From assembly GCF_918797505.1 (NCBI RefSeq), contig NC_092801.1, positions 10,540,001-10,604,000 of the forward strand: a stretch of 64,000 nucleotides of DNA. The letters run 5' to 3'. Position numbers and translations under genes: made by a program. The notes under the pieces were generated by a model. It was not told where the DNA came from, made no database searches, and worked only from the letters and a program-made list of their open reading frames with translations. Every line of letters begins with the position of its first letter. The first letter of the stretch is position 1. Positions 34,315-44,990 of the stretch are shown one piece after another. Source of the DNA: Bemisia tabaci. Taxonomy: Eukaryota; Arthropoda; Insecta; Hemiptera; Aleyrodidae.

Positions 34315-34940
34315 TGGGCCTGTTGCATGCCAGAGATACAGCCGCGCGAATAGACTTTTTAGCGGTTAAATGACACGAAAATTACGATGGTCACAGTAAA
34401 AAAACCTGAAATACACTCCTTACCGCGCAATTTGCGTTGTTAGGAACGCGCTTTTTCAAATTTCCCGCGTCTGGGGGCAGTTTTCTAATCACCGGAAACG
34501 AGCAAACGGCGGGCTCGGTGATTTCCGGAAGATGCCGAGTCGTTGTTGTTGTTGTTATTTTTTCCTTCAGTTTGTTTACAAACCCAACGTGATCTCCTAT
34601 AGTGGTCCATATACGCTTTATGCGGTAACCAAATCGATCAACTTTTAAATATCCAACGCAATCCTTCTACATTTCATTTCACGATGTCACGAGCTCCGAT
34701 TTTTAGGTTATGTTGTCAGTTTTAGTTGACCGGAAATAGCCGCGAGTTGCCGTTAATTGTTTCCGTTAGAAAACTGCCCCCAGACGCGGGAAATTTGAAA
34801 AAGCGCGTTCCTAACAACACAAATTGCGCAGTAAGGAGTGTATTTCAGACTTTTTTAATGTGACCATCGTAATTTTCGTGTCATTTAACCTCTGAAAAGT
34901 ATATTCGCACGGCTGTATCTCTTGCATGCAACAGGCCCAT
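34315..34940. repeat. Inverted repeat beside the small secreted gene
   Basis: The left arm (about 34,318-34,500, with GGGCCTGTTGCATGC and AATTACGATGGTCACA) is matched in reverse by the right arm (about 34,755-34,938, TGTGACCATCGTAATT and GCATGCAACAGGCCC). The centre of about 250 bp is unmatched. The left arm is the region just upstream of the gene, so part of its 5' flank has been copied in inverted form. Confidence 0.8.
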
Positions 34941-34949
34941 TCACGATAT

Positions 34950-35230
34950 ATAACGCTAGCGTTAACGCGAAAGTTCACTTCGTCTCGAAACGCTTTGGGT
35001 GGACGAGCCGTGCGTGTATCTCGAGGGACAATTCACCGCATAATACGCAAAGTTGAAAATTTGCCCTCTAGTATAACGCTGTAAAGTATAACGCCTGTGA
35101 TAACGCGAATGTTCACTTCATATCGAAATGCCTTGGGAATAAGGCGAGCTGTGCATGCGTCTCAGGGAACGATCCACGGTATTATACGCAATATTGAAAA
35201 TTTGCCCTGTGGTATATCCACAGGTGTCGG
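34950..35230 (-). repeat. Decayed copies of the small secreted gene's 5' end
   Basis: Two segments (about 34,953-35,030 and 35,086-35,170) align with the signal-peptide region of the gene at 34,225-34,300: shared landmarks on the plus strand are ATAACGC.AG.GTTAACGCGA, TCGAAACGCTT and GACGAGC.GTGC. Neither has an open frame. They are also followed by similar AATATTGAAAATTTGCCCT phrases. Confidence 0.65.
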
Positions 35231-36048
35231 CACATGTGGCGCGCATTATATTTAAATAATGTTTTAACGCTCTCGCGAGGTTTCTTTTCAATTGAGGCAG
35301 CATCGGTAAATACTGATGCGAGAAATTGCGTCAAGCATGCAGAAACGAGCGTCGAATTTCCGGTGTATTTGTGCAATTACGCATTTGTAAATCGTGCAGA
35401 AAATTCACTGAAATTTGCACGAAAATCCGCACAACCGTTTTCTTGTAACAAATTGAATTGCCCGATCAAATTTGGGAATAGCTGATGTGGCTTGGTTCCT
35501 CTCTGCTTTACGCGGTCCAAATAAGACAGACGGAACAAACACAACATGGGAGCAGAGCAAGGGAAAGGTCGCGCGTTGATGACGGCGCAGGGATACAACT
35601 ATTCGTGCTCGATGGATGTCCGTGTTGCATCTGCAAAATTGAAGGCGCTACGGCGCGAGACGTGAGCTCGCGATGCTTCGCTCTGATTCGAGAGACGAGC
35701 GTCGAATTTTCTCGTGTATTTGTGTAATTACGCATTTGCAAATTGTGCAGAAAATCCACTGAAATTTGCACGAAAATCCGCACAACCGTTTTCTTGTAAA
35801 AAATTGAATTGCCCGATCAAATTTGGCAGTAGCTGATGTGGCTTCGTTCCTTTCTGCTTTACGCGGTCCAAATGCAGTCCATAAACCTCTCACTCCGTTG
35901 AAGGATGAGTGGATTACATTTTGCAATAAGAAACCACTATCTCTGGATCTCCCATGAGAGCACAGACCTGCATAGGGAAACCAATGGCATATAATGTTGT
36001 TTCTTAACTGGGCCAGAAATAGTGGTTCCTTATTGCAAAATGTAATCC
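35231..36048. repeat. Family N/E half-elements and a family M MITE
   Basis: Two related blocks end at 35,521 and 35,872 with TTCCT.TCTGCTTTACGCGG followed by TCCAAAT (family N right ends). Both contain AATTGAATTGCCCGATCAAA and GCACGAAAATCCGCACAACC. A family E phrase lies at 35,597-35,650. 35,911-36,048 is a family M MITE close to 22,294-22,430. Confidence 0.7.
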
Positions 36049-37470
36049 GAGTCATCTCAATCTCAACCAAACACGCTTTACTGCCTGCATCTGTTCGTAT
36101 GACAAGGTCCAACATTTTTACAATGTAATTGGATCCACTGATCTCCATCGGCCGTGACGTCAAACCAACCTAACCGAATGGACTGCGGCCTGATTGTTGA
36201 AATTGATAGACAAAGCTTTAGACAAAAAAGACAAAAGGGATATGGAGGGATCCTATTGGTGGAATCGGATGGTTGCAATTGACAAAGGAGGTAGGTAATA
36301 GACTATCTAACGGCAACCCACAAGAGACCCTATAGTTAGTCCATCATCAACCCCCTTAATCTATAAGAACCAGCCATTCAACCAATAGGATTGCTCCGTA
36401 CTACCTATGTTTTATTTGTCTATAGCTTTGTCTATCAATTCCAAGAATCAGCCCGCTGGCGATTAGTGATGGTTCGCAGTCACATCAGGACATCATCGAT
36501 GAAGCGGTCAGTGAGCAATCGCTCTCAACAATCATGCTGATGTACATTTCTGATTCATGGCGATCCGGTCGTTGAACGTGATTCGTTGACCTTATTTCAA
36601 AAATTAATAAGTCACAAATCACGGTAATTTGCTCCACCTCAAGAATGTTTAGATCCGCACAATTACCGGATGGTGCCGGAAGAGACTTGTTTTGTCCTCC
36701 GAAGAATGGACGAATCGCCTATTTTTGAGACTCTTATTCCCGTGACGAATAATTGATGAACGCTATTTCTATACCGCTGTCTCAAAAAATATCGTCCCGA
36801 ACCCTCGAGAGAGATAATTATTATGCGCCAAAAAAGTCTCGTCCCGAACTCTTCAAGGTATCGGGATTTGGTTGCTTCAGGAGACGTTAACCCTGTTAAA
36901 AATGATCATGATTGTGCCATTTTAAGTATGGTTCATTTGGGGCCGTATTGGCACCAGCATGGTACAAACAAACGACCATGTTCGTGTGTGAAACATGGTC
37001 CCATGTAAACGCCATCATAGCATCAACATTGGTTCACTGCGCGCGTTGGCCACCGTAAATTATTTTGACCAAATGGAAATGGTGCTATATTTTACCATGT
37101 TTGTATACATGGCACACACTGTATGCAAAAAATTTCCGCAATTTTTTCAAATAACACAGACAATTCCAAAAAATGTCAGAAGACTACTTGAAACCGCCCC
37201 CTGGTGCCTAAGTAAATTGACATATGAAACTTTGCACGTTGCTATGCAATCAGGCCCCTCCAATCATAAACCCTTTCATTCGTCGTCTCATAAATCCAAC
37301 ACTCCAGAAACCGATGATGCATTAGTTTCAAAGATTTTATTTTTACTTTTCGTGCCACCTGTGCATATTCATCAGTCGAGCATAGGATTGCTTTAGGTAA
37401 ATTATGCCTGACAGTTCATAATGATTTAGGACGTATCTTTCGTATATTCAAGTCGCACTGCTGTAGGTTG
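36049..37470. other. No gene or repeat recognised
   Basis: About 1.4 kb without a feature I can support. A 133-codon plus-strand frame at 36,995 has no signal peptide, known motif or splice context and is probably chance. About 36,225-36,445 contains two inverted phrases (TAGACAAAGCTTTAGACAAA and GCTTTGTCTATCAATT), hinting at another old inverted-repeat element. Confidence 0.4.
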
Positions 37471-37476
37471 GTACCT

Positions 37477-37830
37477 ACTCTAAGAAAATCGTCTAGTTTG
37501 CCTTCTTCTGAAGTGCTAGTTCCTTCCGCGCTAATGGAAGATTTGATCGCAGTTGCATCAGTTTTAAATTAACGCTCGCGTTACATTATTAACGCTGTTC
37601 GATCCCTCGTGTATTTTAGTTGCACTGCTACAGGTCGGTACTCCAAGAAAATCGCCTAATTTGCCTTTTTTTGAAGTTCTATAGTTTCTTCCGCGCTAAT
37701 GGAAGATTTAATCGCGGTTACATTAGTTTTAAATTAACGCACGCGTTAACGTCAACGCTGTTCGTCACCGTAGTACTCAAAACAATCGTCTTTTTTGCCT
37801 TCTTCTGAAATGCTAGTTTCTTCCGCGCTA
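37477..37830 (+). repeat. Tandem copies of the 5' region of the small secreted gene
   Basis: Three units, the last entering the pseudogene at 37,831, share CCTTCTTCTGAA.TGCTAGTT, TTCCGCGCTAATGGAAGATT and TTAGTTTTAAATTAACG.(T/A)CGCGTTA. Spacing is about 160-190 bp. Each carries a potential ATG (ATGGAAGAT) and the LTL-type start of the signal-peptide sequence, but only the last runs on into the mature region. Confidence 0.7.
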
Positions 37831-38217
37831 ATGGAAGATTACCATCGCGGTTACATTAGTTTTAAATTAACGTTAACGTTAACGCTCTTCGCAACCGTGG
37901 TGTTGTTCAGCGCTAACGCTTGGTCCGTATCCTTGTTCTCAGAGGTGGGGCCAACTGGACACGGTGGTGGGATGAAGGAGCTAATATGGGGCCTTGACGA
38001 TCCGAAGGATCCGTGCCGGCCCCTCAGAAAAATCCCGGGGAACGTTCGACACTACAGGAACAATGATTGCGGACCGTATGTCTGCGGTTTCAACGATACC
38101 AACTGTAAAGGTGCGAGGATCATGCTCTTCTGATGCAACAAGGGTGTTACTGTCACCGGCGTCATGCTGCGGCCGGAGAACCAGCCGCGATCCGTCAAAT
38201 ACTGTCGCACGCATTAA
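37831..38217 (+). pseudogene. Small secreted protein, second copy, with internal stop
   Basis: Homologous to the 33,918-34,265 protein: shared NAWSVSLFS, KELIWG.D, DPCR.LR, R/YRNNDCGP, NC.G and NQP.S.K. The frame from ATG 37,831 meets TGA at 38,131-38,133, where the other copy has an arginine codon just before RCQKG. The homologous frame continues after it without shift to TAA at 38,215-38,217. A CGA-to-TGA change would explain it. Two extra cysteines are present (YVCGF and KYC). Its start region belongs to the tandem array upstream. Orientation is opposite to the intact copy. Confidence 0.75.
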
Positions 38218-38220
38218 CTC

Positions 38221-38470
38221 AAGTAGCAGTGGACGTAGTTGCTAGTTCGCAATCTTAGATGCGGTTTCAATGTGTCGTGATTTTGTCGACGTCGATTTAT
38301 CGCAATATTGTCAGATAAAAATTTGCGATAAATCCGCTCCTAAATCCTAATAATAAATCCTACACCGTTCAAATCTTGATGATCCTGGCGAGTTTATCCC
38401 CGAAAAATTGTAAAAAATTGCAACTTAATTTCAAAATATCGCAATTTTTCCGTTGAAAAATGCTACGTGG
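38221..38470. repeat. Family L element, diverged
   Basis: Starts AAGTAGCAGTGG directly after the pseudogene stop and ends GAAAAATGCTACGTGGG. The interior has GCGATAAAT and CAATATTG words of the family. Confidence 0.65.
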
Positions 38471-38886
38471 GAAGCAGAGCTCCAGTGACGCTTACCAGAT
38501 TTTATAGTACCTTCCTATTTCAAGATTAGTTTTTAGCTACTTATGTGTTGAGTTGGATGCAAGGACTGCAGATACGTAGGCTATTGAAAATAAATGTATC
38601 AAACACGTCGATACAGTTCATTTAATCGAACTATCAATTTTCTTTCACCAATTTTGAATGTATAACTTTTGATTAACTTTTGATTTCTTTTTAGCTGAGT
38701 ATTAGTAACGTCTACGACTAGCCTTCCCTAACAAAATGAGTTTTTTTTCCCTTTCCTTTTTTTCGGTTGCATGTAAAGACTGGCCTGACTGGCTGTAGGC
38801 TGTCGAAAATAAATATATCGAACCTCAGTATAGTCAATTTTATCGATCGATCAATTATTTTGTCTAATCACCAATATTGAATTCAT

Positions 38887-38925
<39 letters not shown>

Positions 38926-39613
38926 GAAAGGCTTTAAATCAATCATTTGCAAAAATCAATCTTAGTGATCAATGATGCTTTACTTCCACCAAGGCACGGC
39001 TATACCCACACCAAAAAATCGACAATCATTCTACCTTACTACATGGAAACGCCGTCTGAACATTGCTAAATTTTCTTTTCAAAATAAGTATTTTTGAGAC
39101 GAATTACGAATATATTCCCTTGAAATTTTTTTAATAAGCTAGATTGCGTTGCGATTAAAATTCCCTAAAAAATTGGAAGCAAAAAATTCACACAATGCCC
39201 CAAAAAATCTTGTTTTATAGAAGGAAATTCGGCAGCGTGTCAAGGTTCATACGGCATTCCTCATCAACTTGGTAGATCATCATTTTATCGTATGTATCTC
39301 TCATCAGTATTTACCGACGCTACCTCAAATAAAATGTAACTCGCGAGAAATTTTAAACAAAATAAAAATATCATACATATAGGCCATATGTGTATACTTA
39401 TAGATTTACAACCTGGCGGATTTGCAACAACCGCGTATTAAACCGTGCATACTTCTCCGGCATAAATGCACAATTGGACTACATTTTGCAGTTTGGAACT
39501 ATGAATTCTGACCTAGTTTAAAAAGAACGTATGTTCCATTAGTTTCTTTATGCACATAAGTGTTTTTTCAGACGAGCCAGAATTTATAGGTCCAAATTGC
39601 AAAATGCAGTCCA
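38471..39613. repeat. Poly(T), family I and family M copies
   Basis: 38,471-38,889 is unassigned AT-rich sequence with two similar phrases (ATCGAAC.TATCAATTTTCTTT / TCGATCAATTATTTTGTC). A T run covers 38,890-38,924. A family I MITE covers about 39,035-39,275 and a family M MITE 39,474-39,613 (TTGGACTACATTTTGCAGTT and AATTGCAAAATGCAGTCCAA). Confidence 0.6.
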
Positions 39614-40596
39614 ATTCGTCTTCGTGTAACGAGTCAAGATTTACATTGACGTTTGCGTTAGCTTTAACGTAATAATTAAAAAATAAGGTAAATCACTTAT
39701 TCAAGTCTTGCGGACAAATTACCTAATGAGCTCGCTTCTTCTCGATGAAATTGAGATGCTTTGAAATAATGGTAGCCAGAAAGCTTGCATTCCATCGTCA
39801 AAAAGTCTCTACATCATTTGCATTTATAAAAAAGAACCACCTCACATACAATGTCTCTTGATTGTTTCTCAGGCTATGAATGCATATTGCATGCCTGCCT
39901 CTTTTATGGTGGGTGCATCGACAAGTGACATACGACTTAGCCGGACGCATTTAAATCAAAAGGAACCATGTCCATTGTGGCATAAACCCCGTCGTACATG
40001 TATTCTTGTGGATTTCAGGGCTCATTTTAGAATGGTTATAATTCCGTTTGATTTAAATACGGCCACTTGATTCAACGAAGGTAATGGATTCATGCTTATG
40101 AGTTACGCGCGGGCGTTAATGTTTTGTGTAATGCTTTTGAGTTTGGCTGGGGAGGAATGTTGGATACATTCTTTCGGAAACATCGTTCAAAAGAGGGGAA
40201 AAAATCATATTTACGAAGTACCCATCATAATAAAACGCACGAAGTTTGGTGTTCCGGATATCAATATATATATACGGATATACGGTACGATACACGGATA
40301 TCAATCGCACGGTTCATTAGACCGAACTTTCGTAGGTATCATTAAGTGGTCCGAGTTCATCATAAAGGAACCAACCCACATTTTCGAAAAAATTGAGATA
40401 AGAAGGTTTTCGAGTTCCACCAGCCGTACATTTCTCCCGCCAAAAACTGAAAGTCGAAAAACAGAAATTAGTTTTTGGAAAGAGGGGTTAAAGTTTATTT
40501 TTCCTTTGGGCCTCATGCAGGAATAAAACTTCAAACCTCTTTTTCTCAGTTTCAACTTAATGTGGGTTGGTTCCTTTCTAATGAACTCGGTCCAAG
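39614..40596. repeat. Family Q and family N elements
   Basis: 39,940-40,075 is family Q (ACGCATTTAAATCAAAAGG ... TTTGATTTAAATACGGCC), the uninterrupted form of the target of family A copy 1. 40,347-40,596 is a family N element with ends TGGTCCGAGTTCATCATAAA and TTTCTAATGAACTCGGTCCA. Between them is a run of TATACGGATAT-like words. Confidence 0.65.
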
Positions 40597-41102
40597 TTTG
40601 CCTCCTCAATTTCAGTTTTTCATGAAATAAGTTTTTTTACTTGTGGGGGGCTACATCCATTCTAAGATCCTTTAACTTCGGAGACCACTGGTCGGTGAAA
40701 GAGCGCCATGCTTTTCGACCAATCAGAGCACAGAATTATCAATATTCGAGTAGTAACTTTATGAAAATTTGTTGATAAGTATATAAATTGATCAAAATGT
40801 AATGTGCATATGGCTGTGTTGCCGAAGCGATCAAAGCGACGATAAATTCATCAATAGTGATTCAAAATCAGAAACCTCAAAATTTTCAGTTTAAAAATTA
40901 TTTTAATCCTTTAATTTAATTGATAAAGCATTCATGTTCTAGAAAAAATTGGAACAAGCAGTTAGTAGGTCAACATTATCGGTATAATTCTCATTAAACT
41001 AACACAAAATGCCCTGTCCCTTTTTTTCGTCATTTTGAACAAGTCATTTTCTTCCGCAATGTTTTTCGTCACATACGATCCTTAACGCCTTCAAAGTGGC
41101 AG
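40597..41102. other. No feature recognised
   Basis: About 500 bp of AT-rich intergenic sequence. No repeat family, exon or RNA gene was recognised. Confidence 0.4.
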
Positions 41103-41623
41103 TTAAGTCAAACAACCTAGGTTCACAGTAATAAGCGCATTAAGGTAATTCGATGGACGCCATATTTTGTGTCAGAACGGCATGCGATAAATCGCATCAA
41201 TTGGTTCCATTTTTTCAGCTACTCGTCATTTTTCTCCAATTTTGAGGCCGCAATTCTGTTGTCAGGAGACTTAAGCACTCACCAATTTTAACAAAGAAAT
41301 TCAACGTTATAAAGGCGCGGTTTTTATAAAGAGAAATTATCGCATTCGAGTGCAGTTTCGATATCAGTATCGAATGCGATGTTTTCTCTCTAAAAAAACC
41401 ACGCCTTTATTACGGTGAATTTCTTTGTTGAAATTGGGAAGTGAGTGCTTTTATGCTTCTGACAACAGAATTGCGATCTCAAAATTGGAGAAAAATGACG
41501 AGTAGCTGAAAAAATGGAACCAATTGATGCGATATATCGCATGCCGTTCTGACACAAAGTACGGCGTCCATCGAATCACCTTAAGTCAAACAACCTAGGT
41601 TCACAGTAACGAGCGCATTAAGC
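41103..41623. mobile_element. Long palindrome flanked by 40-bp direct repeats
   Basis: 41,141-41,583 is an inverted repeat with arms of about 200 bp (TTAAGGTAATTCGATGGACG and CGTCCATCGAATCACCTTAA at the ends; TAAAGGCGCGGTTTTT against AAAAACCACGCCTTTA inside). On both sides lies the same direct repeat of about 40 bp (AAGTCAAACAACCTAGGTTC...GCGCATTAAG) with two differences. No coding frame. Confidence 0.9.
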
Positions 41624-41895
41624 CTGAATTTATTGATGATTCACGGTGATTAAAAGACACAGAAGTGAAGAATGTAGCGACAAGTAGCAAGAGATGAGTA
41701 AATGAAAAGTAGATTTTACCTTAAGAAGTGAGAAACCACGGACGATCCACTAAGATAAATCGAACCTGAAAATTGAAGAACCACTTGAATAATTACTTAC
41801 TACCCGTAGGTTAGTTTCGATCAGCAATCAAATAGCTTTTTCCGCGTTTCTACTCAAAATCAGTTTACCCTACACTGCCGGGCAAAGACCAATAA

Positions 41896-44618
41896 TTATT
41901 GGTCACACACCGATAAGATAAACCGCTCATCTGCCGTTATCCGTTCAAAATGAGCCCATGTCAAAGCGCCACCGTGTCTCTCACGCATATCCGCGCAGGT
42001 GACGATTTCTCCTTCGATTTCATACGATTCTTTGAAATTCTCGGTCGAAAGGTCTGGAACATCGGGGAATATTTGAGATTTTAATGAGGGAGTTTGGCTT
42101 AAAAATTGGTCAGATTTTTCACCCATGCGCGCGGTCTCCCGGTGATCCCCGGGTTTTCTCCTTTCATTAATTTCTGAAAACTAATATCTTGCTATGGTTT
42201 TTTTTTTTTATACATCCAGCTCTCTTTGTACAGTACTTGTAGATTATTTAAAGGGTATTACAAGAGGAGGATAAGTGAAATTTTTGTCACTCCACCACAC
42301 GCTCTTTAGAAGGTGAAAAATAAAATTGAAGTTTATGACACAAATGAACTAAGTACGGACATGAATTATTTTGAGGTCAGGTCATGGAGCAGTGGCGTGG
42401 CGTGAATTGCGATGTATCGATTGTTCTGCCATTAAAACCTATGGTAAAGAATCGATTATAAGGGTGTTCGCTGCGAACACCCTGTTTATCGATCCTTTCC
42501 CATAGGTTTAAATGACATAACAATCGATATATCGCAAAGCACGCCACGCCACTGTCATGGAGCTTTTAGGGCCCAAAAGGATAGGCTACCAACGAATTTG
42601 AATTACCCAGAGTGATTTTTAATTACAATCATTGTTACTTAGCTTTTGCATAAATTTAATCATTTTGCGGAATGATGCTTCTTTATGGACATTTTTGGCC
42701 ATCTTGGTTTGATATTGCAATCTGACGTTTGGCAGTGAAATGTTTTATGTTTGGAGGTTGGCTGCCCTTTTGGGCCCTAAGAGCTCCGCATTTCAAAGTG
42801 CTCGTATTCTCTCCATATAAGTACTCTAGTACCGTTGAGGAGCTTGGAGAACAAGGCTCACAAGTGCAGTATTTTAATAAATCGAGTTATTAATAACGTC
42901 AAGTAAAACTAGTCTTAATGCATATTCTGGGAAAAATTCGCTGCCGAATCACAATTTTTAAGCATCGAAAAGTCAGTTTTAACTTTCCGCCATAAGACTC
43001 CATGTAATTTCGAAACTTCAAACACGTATTTCTCCGTATAGCGAAAAACTGCACTAATGCGCCTCGTCCTCCTACCCCCTCAATCGAACCGATTGTTTTC
43101 CAAATCACGTAAGCGCCAATGTCTATTTTGGTGGTAGAGGGTTTGTTTTTCTTGTTTTTTCTGATATACCCAATCATGTCTGATTTCACAATAGCCTTCT
43201 AAAAGAACATATATTTTTTGGAATTCGAAGATGGTCAACAAAACGAATAAAACGGGTATTCCTTGTTTTATTCACATTCGCAATTTTGAAACTTACGTGA
43301 TTTGGGAAATAATCGGTTCAATTGATTGGTTTCTTTTTGTGGGATTCTCGCTCTACCCAGCACACTATGGATCGAGTCAATATGAGAAGTCGGACAATAT
43401 TTGGAAATTTGAAACACCTATACCTCCGCTTATACTCAACTTTGAGGTTCTAAAAGTGGCTCCACTGGTTTGTCCGTGAAATGTTCTTTCAGGAACATCC
43501 CTCACAATTCAAAATGTGACGAAATAAACATCAAAATATCGAAGGTGTAAGCCGTCTATCACGTATCTCGGTTTGCGACGTCACAGACTTTCCGTCATAC
43601 TTTATTTTTTAAACGGAAAACTATCGAACGGCAATTCTTTAAAACTGCCGTGATTTTCCTTCTCTGTGCGAAGAAAATCCTGCAAAGATTCGGATCGAGT
43701 CAATTAGAGAGGTCGGACATGAAATTTTACACGAAAACTGCGAATTTTGTCGTTTATTTCGTCACATTTAAAAGTTCTAGGGGCGCTACTAGAAGAAAAT
43801 TTCACGAGGAAACCAATGAAACCACTTTTAGAACTTCAAAGCTTTGTATAAACGGAGTTATGAGCGTTTAAAGTTTCCAAATTATGTCCGACCTTTCCTA
43901 TTGACTCGATCCACCGAGCGCCGTCGATATATAGTTTTCTGCCGTGATAGCGAAGAGAGCTGCAAGTGCTAAAATGAAGTTTTAAGAAAACGGGCTCAGA
44001 AGCTTCTGATCGGAAAATATTAATGAAAGAAGCCTCCGTTCTTTGTCAAATCGCCATTAATCGTCCAAAAGACTCGCAGAAATCCTTTGGATGATTAAAA
44101 ATCGACCGATTTTATCTCAAGCACCTACAAAAAAAGGTATTTTTCATTTTCATACCAGGTTATTGTGTCAGGCAAGACAGTCGTAAGTGCTATCTTCTGC
44201 ATGCTTTCGTGGTTGCGTTTTGGGCGCACAACAGTCACATTTTTAGGTTAGAAATTGGCAGAAGAGGGTGGCACTTTATTGGAAAGCACTGTTTTCATTG
44301 GCTCTCATGCACCTACGGCTGTCTTAAAAAAAACTATGTCATTTTTTGTGCACTTACGGCTTTCTCATACGTCTCGTTTTCATTAAATTAGGATGAATTT
44401 TGCTGTTTTAGCTGTCTCAGTGATTTCATCTAAAAGAGTTTAGACGAATTTTGAAGAAAACTCGATTTCGAAAATTTTGCACTTACAGCTCTCTTCGCTA
44501 TCACGGCAGTTTTAATTAGCAATTTCAAGTCCGACCTCTCCTATTGACTCGAGCCACTGTGCGGCAGTTCTCCTCGCCGTTACTGAAAGAAAATAGTCTT
44601 ACCCATTTCCAGATACAT
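41896..44618 (-). CDS. Unrecognised protein, probable two-exon gene start
   Basis: Coding exon 1 is 44618-44603 (ATG and 16 nt, donor G|GTAAGA). It joins in phase to an exon that begins at 42,173 (acceptor TTTTCAG) and stays open to a stop at 41,896, giving 97 residues. An internal ATG with a good context lies at 42,126. The protein is charged and has no signal peptide or motif I can name; the end (residues about 62-97) has CADMRERHGG and a TWAHFERI stretch. A donor-like ATCG|GTGTGT just before the stop means the exon may end at about 41,906 and continue into a further exon. Support comes from the matching phase, the two consensus splice sites and a GC-rich island directly upstream, as for SMP-30 gene A. 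There is no homology support. Confidence 0.45.
42390..42554. mobile_element. Family K hAT-type MITE, intact
   Basis: 165 bp from CAGTGGCGTGGCGTGAA to GCACGCCACGCCACTG, flanked by the perfect 8-bp duplication TCATGGAG (42,382-42,389 and 42,555-42,562). It is the best reference copy for the family. Confidence 0.95.
42563..43539. other. Intron space, one weak repeat pair
   Basis: Inside the intron of the unrecognised minus-strand gene. 42,590-42,790 holds GGGCCCAAAAGG and CCTTTTGGGCCC, so an old inverted-repeat element (about 42,567-42,785) is likely. About 42,835-43,190 resembles 22,480-22,740 in reverse or direct fragments (AAGTGCAGT, GCGCCT.GTCCTCC). 43,360-43,420 has GGATCGAGTCAATATGAGAA, related to family P at 43,691. 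Confidence 0.4.
43540..44508. repeat. Family A variant with nested P, then family O element
   Basis: 43,540-43,927 has family A ends (ATCACGTATCTCGGTTTGCG ... GCCGTCGA) interrupted at about 43,691-43,917 by a P element (GGATCGAGTCAAT.AGAGAGG and CC.TTCCTATTGACTCGATCC). 43,940-44,508 is a family O element of about 570 bp with inverted ends TGCCGTGATAGCGAAGAGAG and CTCTCTTCGCTATCACGGCA. A diverged family O copy is at 58,780-59,525. Confidence 0.75.
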
Positions 44619-44639
44619 ATTCCTAAATGTCCAATATAT

Positions 44640-44990
44640 TACACCGGGGGAAAAAACCGAAGCGAGCGCGGCGCTAAGAGCAGAAATCGCGTATGACGGG
44701 GCAGGCGGACACTAATGGATCGGGAAATCCTGTCGCGGGTTCGGAGCACGTGGGCCGTGGGCTGGGCTCTCTCCTGCTCCTGCGGTCGGTCGCTTCCGAG
44801 AGCTGGTCTTCCACTGTCCGGTCCGGCCAAGTCGGGCGGTCGCGGGACGACCGCGGCCTCCTGCGTGGGAGGCAGCCGACCGGTAAAGGCCAGGTCCAGG
44901 TCCAGGTCCAGCGGGAGGTGGGATCGCTGCCCTTGTCAATGAAAGTCCACAGGTCAGTGTGGCTCCGAGCGAACGGACTGTGACTGTGGA
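44640..44990 (-). promoter_or_regulatory. GC-rich island, likely promoter/5' UTR
   Basis: About 350 bp of very GC- and CpG-rich sequence, the most GC-rich non-coding stretch in the window, immediately upstream of the ATG at 44,618 on the minus strand. It also contains CCAGGT repeats (CAGGTCCAGGTCCAGGTCCA). Several overlapping frames are open on both strands, as expected from composition, and I do not call them genes. Confidence 0.5.

Noticed and set aside
36995..37396. 133-codon plus-strand frame
   Set aside because: No motif, leader, splice context or repeat of the frame elsewhere; probably chance.
44693..44983. Long frames on both strands in the 44.7-45.0 kb GC-rich island
   Set aside because: Stops are rare in GC-rich DNA; frames overlap on both strands and have no recognisable protein features. 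Better explained as promoter/5' UTR.
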